Shown here: one piece after another, positions 1 through 7,735 of the stretch | How the letters are laid out: every line of letters begins with the position of its first letter | Numbering within the stretch: position 1 is the stretch's first letter | NCBI GenBank assembly: GCA_012729975.1 | Contig: JAAYBW010000205.1 | Location: 1-40,115, forward strand | Length of the DNA: 40,115 bases | Direction: 5' to 3' | Origin: Clostridiales bacterium | GTDB lineage: Bacteria > Bacillota > Clostridia > Oscillospirales > Oscillospiraceae | Notes under the pieces: generated by a model | What the model saw: the letters and a program-made list of their open reading frames with translations, nothing else | What the model was told of the DNA's origin: nothing | The model's database searches: none | Translations under genes and position numbers: made by a program

Positions 1-19
1 GATGGATACCTTCCTTCAT
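1..19 (-). CDS. rpmE: 50S ribosomal protein bL31, 5' end only (partial)
   Basis: Only six codons lie inside the window, read leftward from an ATG at 19-17. They give M-K-E-G-I-H, the characteristic N-terminus of bacterial ribosomal protein bL31. A purine-rich ribosome site (AAAGAGGTG on the minus strand) lies just upstream, and a good promoter is found at 74-102. The identification rests on this short N-terminus plus the position of the signals; the remainder of the gene lies outside the window. bL31 is a component of the large ribosomal subunit. Confidence 0.7.
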
Positions 20-73
20 GCGTTTCACCTCTTTCTGCCCGAATATCACATATGCCGTAATGCGGCAAAGGGT

Positions 74-102
74 ATAATAGCACATAGACGCTCGGATTGC
101 AA
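74..102 (-). promoter_or_regulatory. Promoter for rpmE
   Basis: On the minus strand a -35 box TTGCAA (102-97) and a -10 box TATTAT (79-74) are separated by exactly 17 bp. Transcription would start about 50 bases before the rpmE ATG. Both boxes are close to the vegetative sigma consensus. Confidence 0.65.
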
Positions 103-206
103 CAGTTTTTTGCCCTATTTTTTAAGCCCGGCGGCCGGCCGCCTGCGCAGCGCACCGCGGGGTGCCGGGACTGTGCCGCGGGTCGGCGTTTCGGGCTCTG
201 AAAGTA

Positions 207-236
207 TTGCAAAGGTTATTATAGAAAGTATATATT
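207..236 (+). promoter_or_regulatory. Promoter for the nitroreductase gene
   Basis: A -35 box TTGCAA (207-212) and a -10 box TATATT (231-236) with an 18-bp spacer lie about 45 bases before the TTG start at 283. The preceding stretch 129-190 is very GC-rich and includes the 14-base palindrome GGCGGCCGGCCGCC at 130-143, whose role is unknown. Confidence 0.5.
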
Positions 237-282
237 AATTTCTGATAACTCGAACTCGAATAATCGCGGGGGAGGAAACAAC

Positions 283-816
283 TTGGAGTTCAGCAAACTT
301 ATCGAAGTGCGGCAGAGCTGCCGCAAATTCAGCGCGGAGAAAGTGGAAAACGAAGACATTCTCGCCTGCCTTGAAGCGTTCAGGTTGTCGCCGAGTGCCT
401 GTAATGCCCAGCCGTATCACATAAGCGTATGTACAGGCGAAAAAGCGGCGGCTGTGTCGGAATGCGTCAATTCCATGGGAATGAATCCGTTCGCGAAAAA
501 TGTTCCGTGTTTTTTTGTTATCCGGGAAGACAGCTACAGCGCGGCCGCGGCGCTGGGGGGACTGATTAAGGGGCAGGATTACAGGAGCATCGATATCGGC
601 ATCGCGGCGGCTCACCTTGTTTTGTGCGCGGCCGACAGGGGTCTTAACACCTGCATTTTGGGCTGGTTCGACGAGAAGAAGCTGAAAAAGCTGCTGGGTA
701 CGTCCGACCGGATTCGATTGGTAATAGCTCTCGGTCGGGCTGCCGAGGGATATCCGATTCGCCCGAAAGTCCGAAAGAGCATTAAGCAAATTTCTGATTT
801 TGATAACGGAAAATAA
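283..816 (+). CDS. Nitroreductase family protein
   Basis: This 177-residue protein has the compact nitroreductase fold signature. The N-terminal motif R-Q-S-C-R-K-F followed by a short helix and S-A-C-N-A-Q-P (residues 38-44) contacts FMN, and the central G-I-A-A-A-H segment and the C-terminal I-A-L-G-R-A-A-E-G-Y-P complete the flavin site. Family members are FMN-dependent NAD(P)H oxidoreductases acting on nitroaromatics, quinones or unknown substrates; the substrate cannot be read from the sequence. It starts with TTG, chosen because GGGGAGG lies at the right distance upstream (about 269-276). It has its own promoter and ends in the hairpin at 815-861, so it is probably monocistronic. Confidence 0.8.
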   Translation: MEFSKLIEVRQSCRKFSAEKVENEDILACLEAFRLSPSACNAQPYHISVCTGEKAAAVSECVNSMGMNPFAKNVPCFFVIREDSYSAAAALGGLIKGQDYRSIDIGIAAAHLVLCAADRGLNTCILGWFDEKKLKKLLGTSDRIRLVIALGRAAEGYPIRPKVRKSIKQISDFDNGK

Positions 817-861
817 ACCGAGCGCGCCCGCCGGCACAATCCCGGCGGGCGCGCTCGGTTT
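815..861. terminator. Bidirectional intrinsic terminator between convergent genes
   Basis: A perfect 20-bp stem (815-834 with 842-861) encloses a 7-base loop. The stem ends are AAACC/GGTTT, so a run of U is produced on either strand. It overlaps the stop of the nitroreductase gene and lies 36 bases beyond the stop of the leftward radical SAM gene, so it can serve both. Confidence 0.8.
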
Positions 862-896
862 AAAGTGCGTGTGTTCTCAATCGATGCGGTATACCG

Positions 897-2003
897 TTAT
901 CCCGCGGGCGGCTGAGGGTATCTGAAGATGTCTCCCCTGAAATTTTCCATTACGACCTCCCGGTCGTCTTTGGATATTATGTAGTTATATCCGACGGGTA
1001 TTTTGCCGCCGCCTCCCGGCGCGTCTATAACGAATTTCGGTACCGCGTATCCGGAGATGTTTCCCGTCAGACCGTGCATAATTTCGATGCCCTTATCAAC
1101 GGCGGTGCGAAAATGCGATATGCCGCGGCTCAGGTCACACTGATAAAGATAATAAGGCCGCACTCTCATATGAACCAGTTTTAAAAGAAGCTCCCGCATG
1201 GTTGATAAGCTGTCGTTTACGCCCTTGAGCAGGACGCTTTGATTTCCCAGCGGTATGCCCGCGTTTACAATGGCGGCGCACGCGCGCTCTGAGTCCGGTG
1301 TGATTTCGCGGGGGTGATTGAAGTGTGTGTTTATCCAGATCGGCTGGTACTTTTTAAGCATTTCCAACAGCTCGTCCGTTATGCGCATGGGCAAAACAAC
1401 GGGAACCCGGGTTCCGATGCGTATGATGTCGACATGCGGTATCATGCGCAGAGCGGAAATGATCTTCTCGAGTCTTTCCGTGCCCATGACCAGAGGATCG
1501 CCGCCGGATATGAGCACGTCACGGATCTGCGTGTGGCCGCGGATGTATCCGAGAGCGGAGCGAAGCTCCTTTTCGGATATTACCCTATCCTCCTCCCCGA
1601 CAACGCGCCGCCGCGTGCAATGACGGCAGTATGTCGAGCACTTTAACGTAACCAGAAACAGCACACGATCCGGGTAGCGGTGCACGATATGCGCGACGGG
1701 GCTGTCGCGCTCCTCGCAGAGCGGATCCGTCATGTCGTCGGTACAGGAAAAGGTCTCCTCAATGGAAGGCACGCATTGCATCCTCACGGGATCTTCGGGA
1801 TCTCCGGGACGAATAAGCGATGCGTAGTAAGGGGTAATCGCCATCCTGAAATGTTCAAGGCATTTGTGTATATCCGCCTTTTCCGGTTCGGAAAGGCGCA
1901 GCAGCTTTGAAAGCTTATCAACGGAGGTAATGCGGTTTGCCAGCTGCCATTTCCAATCATTCCAGTTAGGGTATCGGGCGGTGTAATCAGAGCCGTTTAT
2001 CAA
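897..2003 (-). CDS. Lysine 2,3-aminomutase family radical SAM/PLP enzyme
   Basis: The 368-residue protein carries the radical SAM cluster motif C-S-T-Y-C-R-H-C (Cys122, Cys126, Cys129), the S-G-G-D motif at about 167-169, and the PLP-binding P-G-G-G-G-K (Lys334). Lysine 2,3-aminomutase moves the alpha-amino group of L-lysine to the beta carbon, giving beta-lysine. The two acidic residues that hold the lysine side chain in the clostridial enzyme have counterparts here, Asp290 (Y-Q-C-D-L-S) and Asp327 (V-I-D-A-P-G-G), which favours lysine over glutamate as substrate. It is about 50 residues shorter than the classical KamA. It is the second gene of a leftward operon, overlapping the ATP-grasp gene by ATGA. 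No other lysine-fermentation gene (kamDE, kdd, kce) is present, so a biosynthetic use of the beta-amino acid seems more likely. Confidence 0.82.
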   Translation of the reverse strand: MINGSDYTARYPNWNDWKWQLANRITSVDKLSKLLRLSEPEKADIHKCLEHFRMAITPYYASLIRPGDPEDPVRMQCVPSIEETFSCTDDMTDPLCEERDSPVAHIVHRYPDRVLFLVTLKCSTYCRHCTRRRVVGEEDRVISEKELRSALGYIRGHTQIRDVLISGGDPLVMGTERLEKIISALRMIPHVDIIRIGTRVPVVLPMRITDELLEMLKKYQPIWINTHFNHPREITPDSERACAAIVNAGIPLGNQSVLLKGVNDSLSTMRELLLKLVHMRVRPYYLYQCDLSRGISHFRTAVDKGIEIMHGLTGNISGYAVPKFVIDAPGGGGKIPVGYNYIISKDDREVVMENFRGDIFRYPQPPAG

Positions 2004-3052
2004 GCTTCCGCCTCCGGCCTTAAGGCGAGGCCGCAGCGTATCGCCGCGGCGCGGAGGATGCCGACAATGAGTTCTCCGTATGATATTCCGGAAAACTCCG
2101 CTAGCATCGGGTAATCACTGTAGCCCGGAGCAAGCCCCGGAAGCGGATTTATTTCGATGAAGTAAATAAGGCCGTCGTCGGCCATTCTGAAATCAACGCG
2201 GGCGCAGTCACGACAGCCGAGCGCGTTAAAAATGCGAAGCGCGGTCTGTTTCATCTCGCGCTCGGCAGCTTGGGTAAGCTCGGCCGGGCAGCGGTAGTCG
2301 ATATAGTTTTTGTAATCCTGCTTAACGCCGTAATCGTAAACGCGGTAATTTTTTTGCGTATCGCGCTTGAATATAATTTCCATCGGCGCGAAAACGCGGA
2401 CATCAAACCCGTTGCCGAGCAAACCGACGGTGAATTCTCTGCCGCCTATGTACTCTTCGGCAAGGACGGTTCCCCGATACAGCTCGGCGGTTCTTGACAC
2501 AAGCGCCTTGAACTGTTTTTTGTCCTCGGCGATGCTGATATCCGAGATTCCCTTGCTGGAGCCCTCGGTGTTCGGCTTTATGATAACGGGAAAACGCAAA
2601 CCGTCCGCACCGGCGGCCGAGTGCCCGTCGAGCACTCTGTATTTCGGAGTTCTTACGCGGTATGCGGCAAGCAGCCGCTTTGTCAGAGCCTTATCCAAAG
2701 CAAGGCACAGCGTTGTCTCGTCCGAGCCCGTGAACGGTATTCCGAAAAAATTCAGCAGGGCGGGCACCTGAGCCTCTCTTCCGCGGCCGTAAGAGCCTTC
2801 CGCGATATTGAATACCATGTCCACCCGCGAGTTTTTCAGCTTTTCCGGCAGCGTTTCGTCGGCTTCCAGAAGAAGTGTTTTAAATCCGACGGCTTCCAAA
2901 GCGTCCCGTATGGCATACACGGTATCGATATTGTCGTATTCTGCTTCAATGTCCGGAATATCCGAAGATACTCCTTTTTTTAAGTTATAGGAGATGCCGA
3001 TTGTCGTCGGGGCAGGAGGCTGGAGCGGGACGTCATCAGACCGTTCTTCCAT
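2000..3052 (-). CDS. ATP-grasp ligase related to D-Ala-D-Ala ligase
   Basis: ATP-grasp enzymes join a carboxylate to an amine through an acyl phosphate. Visible features, numbered from the chosen start, are F-N-I-A-E-G (81-86), I-P-F-T-G-S-D (105-111), the ATP-binding I-I-K-P-N-T-E-G-S-S-K-G (157-168), and the Mg-binding F-I-E-I-N-P-L-P-G-L (298-307). True Ddl enzymes open with a GG-S-EH motif; here the first strand is I-G-I-S-Y-N-L-K-K-G, and the C-terminal P-G-M-T loop is P-G-L-A-P-G-Y-S. A peptidoglycan Ddl role is therefore doubtful. The start is uncertain: an in-frame ATG at 3103 lies at the expected transcription start of the promoter at 3108-3136, so the ATG at 3052 was chosen (350 residues), although its ribosome site is weak. 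Its 4-base overlap with the aminomutase gene suggests a shared pathway. Confidence 0.75.
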   Translation of the reverse strand: MEERSDDVPLQPPAPTTIGISYNLKKGVSSDIPDIEAEYDNIDTVYAIRDALEAVGFKTLLLEADETLPEKLKNSRVDMVFNIAEGSYGRGREAQVPALLNFFGIPFTGSDETTLCLALDKALTKRLLAAYRVRTPKYRVLDGHSAAGADGLRFPVIIKPNTEGSSKGISDISIAEDKKQFKALVSRTAELYRGTVLAEEYIGGREFTVGLLGNGFDVRVFAPMEIIFKRDTQKNYRVYDYGVKQDYKNYIDYRCPAELTQAAEREMKQTALRIFNALGCRDCARVDFRMADDGLIYFIEINPLPGLAPGYSDYPMLAEFSGISYGELIVGILRAAAIRCGLALRPEAEA

Positions 3053-3107
3053 TAAAATAACACCGCTTTCATGTTTAAAATATGACGTGTTCGTCATTGT
3101 CACGATT

Positions 3108-3136
3108 GGTATACAACTTTTCTATTATGGAGTCAA
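3108..3136 (-). promoter_or_regulatory. Promoter of the ATP-grasp/aminomutase operon
   Basis: On the minus strand TTGACT (3136-3131) and TATACC (3113-3108) are separated by 17 bp. The predicted transcription start falls near 3102, which argues against translation from the ATG at 3103. Confidence 0.5.
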
Positions 3137-3378
3137 CAAGAAGTTTATGCGATAATATCGGCCGGTTCGACAGGTTCCCCGACGGGTCTTTTCCGAGCGT
3201 CGCGGAGCGGGCGAAAGTGTTCATACATAAGCAATGAATTAAGCCGCGGGGTGTGATATATTCGGCTTATAAAAGGAAAGAATATGAGACGCCGGGGGAT
3301 GCCTCCGGTGCTCCGAAAGGTTTTAGACTGCTGCTCAGGGCGCTGCTTTGAGCGTATGACGATATGAAGGGAGGAACA

Positions 3379-4374
3379 ATGGGAAAGCTGTATTTAGTCA
3401 CCGGGGCGGCCGGTCATCTGGGAAGTACCGTTGTCCGCACTCTCTGTGAGCGGGGAGAACGGATACGCGCGCTCGTGCTGCCGGAGGAAAAGTGTTTGCC
3501 GGACGCCGAAATGGAGATTTTTCGCGGCGATGTCTGCGACAAAGCCGGTCTGAATGATTTTTTCGGTAATCCCGGGGGTGACGAACTGGTGGTTATTCAC
3601 TGCGCGGGAGTTGTGTCAATAGCCACCGGATATAATAAGAACGTATATGACGTAAACGTGACGGGCACGAAAAACATCGTGGATATGTGTCTGGAAAATA
3701 ACGTATCCAGATTGGTCTATGTCAGCTCCGTACACGCTATACCCGAAAAGCCGGACGGCGAGTGCATAACGGAAGTGACTGAATTTGATCCGGGTTCGGT
3801 TATGGGACAGTACGCGAAGACGAAAACAGAGGCTACCGCCTATGTGCTGGATGCCGTTAAAAGAGGACTTAACGCAAGCGTTGTTCATCCGTCGGGAATT
3901 TCCGGCCCCTATGACAGCGGACGGGGCCATCTTACCACGCTCGTAACCGACTTCTGCCGCAAAAGACTTACCGCGGCGGTCAACGGCGGATATGATTTCG
4001 TCGATGTCAGAGACGTCGCGCAGGGTATTATCTCCTGCTGCGAAAAAGGCCGTGCAGGTGAGTGCTATATATTATCAAACAGGTATCTCACGGTAAGAGA
4101 ACTTCTTAACCTTCTTCATGAGATAACGGGCCTGAGGGCGATAAAAACGTATCTTCCGCTATGGTTTGCCAAGCTGACCGCGCCGCTGGCCGAGATGTAC
4201 TATAAACTTCGCAGGCAGCCGCCGCTTTTCACGCCCTATTCGCTGTATACTTTAGGCTCCAACGCCAATTTCTCGCATGCAAAAGCAACCGCTGAGCTGG
4301 GCTACAAAACGACCGATATACGAAAGACTCTGTCCGATACTTTTGAGTGGCTTAAAAAGAATAAAAGGGTATGA
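3379..4374 (+). CDS. NAD-dependent epimerase/dehydratase family protein (dihydroflavonol reductase-like)
   Basis: This is an extended short-chain dehydrogenase of 331 residues. The nucleotide-binding motif T-G-A-A-G-H-L-G lies at residues 8-15, a conserved H-C-A-G-V-V near 75, Y-V-S-S-V-H near 115, and the catalytic Y-A-K-T-K (YxxxK) near 150. The C-terminal half resembles dihydroflavonol-4-reductase and 3-beta-hydroxysteroid dehydrogenase-like bacterial proteins; the substrate is not predictable. The ATG at 3379 was preferred to the in-frame ATG at 3364 because AAGGGAGG (3367-3374) lies between them and because the dinucleotide-binding motif then sits at the normal distance from the N-terminus. 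It appears to stand alone. Confidence 0.8.
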   Translation: MGKLYLVTGAAGHLGSTVVRTLCERGERIRALVLPEEKCLPDAEMEIFRGDVCDKAGLNDFFGNPGGDELVVIHCAGVVSIATGYNKNVYDVNVTGTKNIVDMCLENNVSRLVYVSSVHAIPEKPDGECITEVTEFDPGSVMGQYAKTKTEATAYVLDAVKRGLNASVVHPSGISGPYDSGRGHLTTLVTDFCRKRLTAAVNGGYDFVDVRDVAQGIISCCEKGRAGECYILSNRYLTVRELLNLLHEITGLRAIKTYLPLWFAKLTAPLAEMYYKLRRQPPLFTPYSLYTLGSNANFSHAKATAELGYKTTDIRKTLSDTFEWLKKNKRV

Positions 4375-4448
4375 TTTTTTTCTCTCCGCCCGTATCGCGG
4401 GCGGCACCGCCATATAGCCCCGTTATCGAAATATAGCCTCAGCCAAAC

Positions 4449-4480
4449 GGCCGCCGCCTCAATATTATTGGGTGGCGGCC
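4449..4480 (+). terminator. Hairpin downstream of the epimerase gene, possible terminator
   Basis: A 10-bp GC-rich stem (4449-4458 with 4471-4480, one G-U pair) closes an inner CAAT/ATTG pairing. A smaller hairpin CCGCCCG/CGGGCGG lies just before it at 4386-4404, directly after a T-run that follows the stop codon. Neither is followed by a strong U-tract, so termination is only likely. A weak promoter-like pair, TTGCGA (4570-4575) and GATAAT (4592-4597), lies before the next gene. Confidence 0.4.
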
Positions 4481-4664
4481 CTTCCTATTGCCGACCGGCT
4501 TGAAAAATTTGGATAAATATGTGTTATTTAGTGCAGCTACACTTATTTACATGGCAAAGAAGCGGATTATTGCGAAAAATACAAAGGATTCGATAATCGG
4601 CAGCGCTTGTCATATATGGAGCGGGCCGTTAACAAACGTTTTTTAAGCGAAGAAAGGAATAAAG

Positions 4665-5744
4665 ATGAAAATAAAGAAGTTATTTGCCGCTGTACTGGCA
4701 ATCGTGCTGACTTTATCGGTCACGACTGCGGCGGATGCGGTGTTCGGCGATGTACCCGAAACCCACATTTACAGAGCGGCCATTGATTACTGCGAGGCGA
4801 AAGGTATCGTAAAGGGGACGGGAACAAACGCTTTCATGCCCGAGGCGAGCCTTTCGCGCGCGCAATTAGCCGTTATATGGTGTCGATACCGCAATATAAA
4901 AGATATAAATCACCGCTTTAAGGATATTACCGGTTTAAAGAAATATTATGACAATGCCGTCATCGTGATGAACAGCCTTGGGGTACTCAGGGGTATAAGC
5001 GACACGATGTTTTCGCCGGAATCGATTATCACTCGCGAGCAGCTCGCAGTCATAATAATGCGGACTCTTCTCCTCGGCGCTGCCGACCCGGAGGCATATA
5101 AACAGTATTCGGATTATGCGCTAATCTCCGAATGGGCACGCGACGGGATATCCTCATGCATAAACGCCGGGGTATTTGAGGGATTGTATGATGAAGAATA
5201 TTTTCAGCCGCAAAAAGCGGTTACGCGCGCCGAGGTATGTAAACTCATATACAATGTATCGCTGCCGGCTTATACGGTGACGATAGGCACCCTAAACGGC
5301 GGAACGATCACAGCCGACCCTTCCTCGGCACGGCCCGGCACGCTTATCACTTTAACCGTAACACCCGACGCGGGCATGCGCCTTAAGGCCGGTACGCTTA
5401 AATACAACGATATCGGGATATCGGGAACAACATTCACCATGCCTGAAGAGGATGTCCTGATCACCGCCGAATTTGAAGCGGAACCCGTCCTTGAATCAAT
5501 AGCGGTTACGGGCGGACCGAACAAAACCGTTTATGAAGCAGGACAAGCACTTGACCTGAACGGCCTGGAAATAACTGCGTCCTACAGCGACTTATCTGCT
5601 TCGGTCGTAACCGGATACACGACTGCTCCCGCCGAAGGCAGTGTACTCGATACCGAGGGCACGATAACGGTTACCGTGAGCTATACCGAAGGGTCAAATA
5701 CAAAGACGACTGACTTCAGCGTGCAGGTTAACGCAGCGCAATAA
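4665..5744 (+). CDS. Secreted S-layer homology (SLH) domain protein with Ig-like C-terminus
   Basis: The 359-residue protein begins with a signal peptide (basic MKIKK, hydrophobic core, likely cleavage near A-D-A about residue 25). Three SLH domains follow, roughly at 26-75, 83-133 and 145-198; each has the F-x-D/Y-x-D opening and ends in a TRAE-like motif (SRAQ, TREQ, TRAE). SLH triplets bind pyruvylated secondary cell wall polymer and hold proteins on the cell surface. After them come a beta-rich repeat (about 201-270) and a bacterial Ig-like domain (about 275-357) with the usual Y-x-x-G-x-x-L-D-L-N-G-L-x-I-T-A pattern. No catalytic domain is present, so it is probably a structural or adhesive surface protein. 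AAGAAAGG precedes the ATG. Its presence points to a Gram-positive-type wall. Confidence 0.88.
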   Translation: MKIKKLFAAVLAIVLTLSVTTAADAVFGDVPETHIYRAAIDYCEAKGIVKGTGTNAFMPEASLSRAQLAVIWCRYRNIKDINHRFKDITGLKKYYDNAVIVMNSLGVLRGISDTMFSPESIITREQLAVIIMRTLLLGAADPEAYKQYSDYALISEWARDGISSCINAGVFEGLYDEEYFQPQKAVTRAEVCKLIYNVSLPAYTVTIGTLNGGTITADPSSARPGTLITLTVTPDAGMRLKAGTLKYNDIGISGTTFTMPEEDVLITAEFEAEPVLESIAVTGGPNKTVYEAGQALDLNGLEITASYSDLSASVVTGYTTAPAEGSVLDTEGTITVTVSYTEGSNTKTTDFSVQVNAAQ

Positions 5745-5757
5745 TACGTCGCTGTCA

Positions 5758-5797
5758 ATATGTCCATCCCGCGGCATATACGTCGGGATGGACATAT
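5758..5797 (+). terminator. Strong hairpin after the SLH gene, probable terminator
   Basis: A perfect 14-bp stem (5758-5771 with 5784-5797) closes a 12-base loop starting 13 bases after the stop codon. The bases after it (CCTCATGTTCTTTTTG) contain a T-run only about 10 bases away, so it could be a terminator or a 3' stabilising structure. Confidence 0.5.
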
Positions 5798-5907
5798 CCT
5801 CATGTTCTTTTTGTCGAGGGGCGGACAGTGTGCCCGCAGACAAGCCCTCCCGCAATCGCGTTTATCCGTACGCATCGCATTTTGCGTCCCCCGCGCGGCC
5901 GTAAGCG

Positions 5908-5935
5908 TTGATAAATATCGGCTTTGTGATAGAAT
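5908..5935 (+). promoter_or_regulatory. Promoter for the J-domain gene
   Basis: TTGATA (5908-5913) and TAGAAT (5930-5935) are separated by 16 bp, about 45 bases before the GTG start at 5979. Confidence 0.5.
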
Positions 5936-5978
5936 ATTATGAAAAAGCGGCCCCGGGCCTGCGGAGGGGGAACGTACT

Positions 5979-6434
5979 GTGGATTCCCGCTTGAACGATA
6001 TGAAACGTAAAATACGCGATTTGAAAAAGTCGGAGCTCCGCATCCGATTCGGCAGCGAAGAAGCGCCGAAAGGAGCATATATCGTGTGGAACGGTTTTTT
6101 CGGAACCGGCAGCGAAAAAGGCCCCGGATATACGCTCGAACGCCTGTTATGTATGGACAGAGAAGAGTTCAGACAGGCGGTAAGCCTCTTTTTCTGCGCG
6201 GTGTATTTTGAATATTACCGGGAAAACGGTCTGCTGAACCGGCAGGCCTTTGACCCGGCCCTGCTTCGCCGTATGGATCTTCCCGCCGATGCCGATGCGG
6301 AGCAGGTGAAAAAGCAGTTTCGGAGTCTTGCGAAGAAGTATCACCCGGATACCGGGGGAGAAGCCGGAAAATTTATAGAGCTTATCGATAATTACCGTAA
6401 GCTGATCGAAAAAGGAGAGCATACAGGGGAATAG
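5979..6434 (+). CDS. Small protein with C-terminal J domain (DnaJ-like)
   Basis: The 151-residue protein has an N-terminal part (1-95) that is not recognised and a C-terminal J domain (about 98-145). The HPD motif that stimulates Hsp70 ATPase is at 122-124, preceded by the basic helix Q-V-K-K-Q-F-R-S-L-A-K-K. There are no G/F, zinc or substrate-binding domains, so it is not canonical DnaJ but a specialised type III J protein that would bring DnaK to a particular client. The GTG start was chosen because GGAGGGGG lies 8 bases upstream. The M20 peptidase gene follows after 58 bases and may be co-transcribed. Confidence 0.75.
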   Translation: MDSRLNDMKRKIRDLKKSELRIRFGSEEAPKGAYIVWNGFFGTGSEKGPGYTLERLLCMDREEFRQAVSLFFCAVYFEYYRENGLLNRQAFDPALLRRMDLPADADAEQVKKQFRSLAKKYHPDTGGEAGKFIELIDNYRKLIEKGEHTGE

Positions 6435-6492
6435 TTACACAGCGGAGCGGCCGGTCTGACATACATACGAACGAGCGCAGAAGGGGATATTG

Positions 6493-7608
6493 ATGATTAA
6501 TAAAACGCGGCTTATAAATGACTTTATGCGGATGGTATCCATAGACAGCCCGTCCTTCGGAGAAAGGAGGATGGGTGATTATATAAAAGAACGCCTCTCC
6601 CGTCTGGGCCTGTCTTTCCGCGAAGACGGAGCAGCCTCTCTCGTTGACGGCAGCTGCGGGAATATATACGGCTTTCTTGACGGCAATGCCCCGGCTGAAC
6701 CGATATTGCTCTGCGCTCATATGGACACCGTTGAACCTTCATCGGGAAAGCTGGCGGTCATTGAGGAAAACGGAATCATAAGAAGCGGGAGTCCCGCCGT
6801 GCTGGGGGCGGACGACTTCGCCGGCATAGCCGCTATCCTTGAAGCGCTGACCGCTGTCATCGAAAACAGTATCCCGCATCGACCGGTTGAAGTGCTGTTT
6901 ACGGTTGCCGAGGAAGCCTACGGAAAGGGCGCCGCTGTTTTCGACTATTCGAATGTACGCTCGAAGGAGGCGTATGTCCTTGATCTGGCCGGGCAGGTGG
7001 GTACGGCAGCGTATAAGGCACCGAGCATTCTGGCTTTTGAAATCGCGGTTTATGGGAAAGCCTCCCACGCGGGTTTTGCTCCCGGGGAGGGCATCCACGC
7101 GATAGCCGCCGCCGCTAAGGCGATAGACAGCCTGAAAATGGGACAGAATGACGGTGAAACGACACTGAATATCGGCCGTATTGAAGGCGGGACCGCCACG
7201 AATATCGTGCCCGACAAATGCGTGATAAGAGGAGAGATCCGCGGTTTTACGCATTCGGGAGCTATGGCTCTTGCGCAGACGGTCAGAGAACGGTTTGAGC
7301 TTTTTGCCGCACAGGCGGGTGCCGCGGTCGAGTTCAGGCTGAGCATATGCTGCACCGCGTACTCGACGCCGGTCGACCACCCGGTTGTCAGACGCTTTGA
7401 AAGCGCGTGCCGGGCGCTTGAACTTCCTTTTGAGCTTGTTTCAACTTTCGGAGGAAGCGATAATAACGTATTGGCCGAGCGGGGTATATGCGGCATAGTT
7501 CCGGCGAGCGCCATGAACAATGTGCATTCAACCGCCGAGTATACCGATTGTGACGAGCTTTTTAAGCTTGCCCGGCTCGCAGCGCGTTTGATAACGGACT
7601 TAACTTAA
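6493..7608 (+). CDS. M20 family metallopeptidase (PepT-like)
   Basis: This 372-residue protein (371 from the ATG chosen) has the di-zinc pattern of M20 aminopeptidases: C-A-H-M-D-T-V (His ligand), L-G-A-D-D-F-A-G (bridging Asp), V-A-E-E-A (catalytic Glu and ligand Glu), V-L-D-L-A (Asp ligand) and N-V-H-S-T (C-terminal His ligand). A dimerisation lid with the typical A-S-H-A-G-F-A-P motif lies in the middle. Family members such as PepT remove N-terminal residues from tripeptides in the cytoplasm; the precise substrate here is not certain. The ATG at 6493 follows AGAAGGGG at a good distance; a TTG three bases earlier is less likely. There is no signal peptide. Confidence 0.85.
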   Translation: MINKTRLINDFMRMVSIDSPSFGERRMGDYIKERLSRLGLSFREDGAASLVDGSCGNIYGFLDGNAPAEPILLCAHMDTVEPSSGKLAVIEENGIIRSGSPAVLGADDFAGIAAILEALTAVIENSIPHRPVEVLFTVAEEAYGKGAAVFDYSNVRSKEAYVLDLAGQVGTAAYKAPSILAFEIAVYGKASHAGFAPGEGIHAIAAAAKAIDSLKMGQNDGETTLNIGRIEGGTATNIVPDKCVIRGEIRGFTHSGAMALAQTVRERFELFAAQAGAAVEFRLSICCTAYSTPVDHPVVRRFESACRALELPFELVSTFGGSDNNVLAERGICGIVPASAMNNVHSTAEYTDCDELFKLARLAARLITDLT

Positions 7609-7703
7609 GCTCAACCCGACAAGACGCGTTTGCTGTTCGAGCGGGCATCGGCCGCCCGGCGTGCCGTGTGAAATAATTTAATTCGATTTTGTCGAAATAA
7701 TTC

Positions 7704-7734
7704 TTGCTTTTACGATTTTTTGAGTTATTATAAT
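7704..7734 (+). promoter_or_regulatory. Promoter of the pyrR operon
   Basis: A consensus -10 box TATAAT lies at 7729-7734, with a weak -35 box TTGCTT at 7704-7709 (19-bp spacer). An inverted repeat TTCGA-N5-TCGAA at 7682-7696 just upstream might be an operator. The expected start near 7741 would cut off the first bases of the PyrR-binding stem described for the leader, so either the start is slightly upstream or the lower stem is shorter. Confidence 0.5.
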
Positions 7735-7735
7735 A

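Noticed and set aside
2-238. Rightward open frame of 78 codons at the window start
   Set aside because: It overlaps the leftward rpmE start and both promoters, and has no ribosome site or recognisable protein.
235-837. A 200-codon open frame opposite the nitroreductase gene
   Set aside because: Runs through the terminator hairpin at 815-861, is antisense to a recognised family protein and shows no family of its own.
897-2003. Lysine fermentation pathway starting with the aminomutase
   Set aside because: No kamD/kamE, kdd, kce or kal genes are near, and the gene is coupled to an ATP-grasp ligase instead of to the CoA-transferase 25 kb away.
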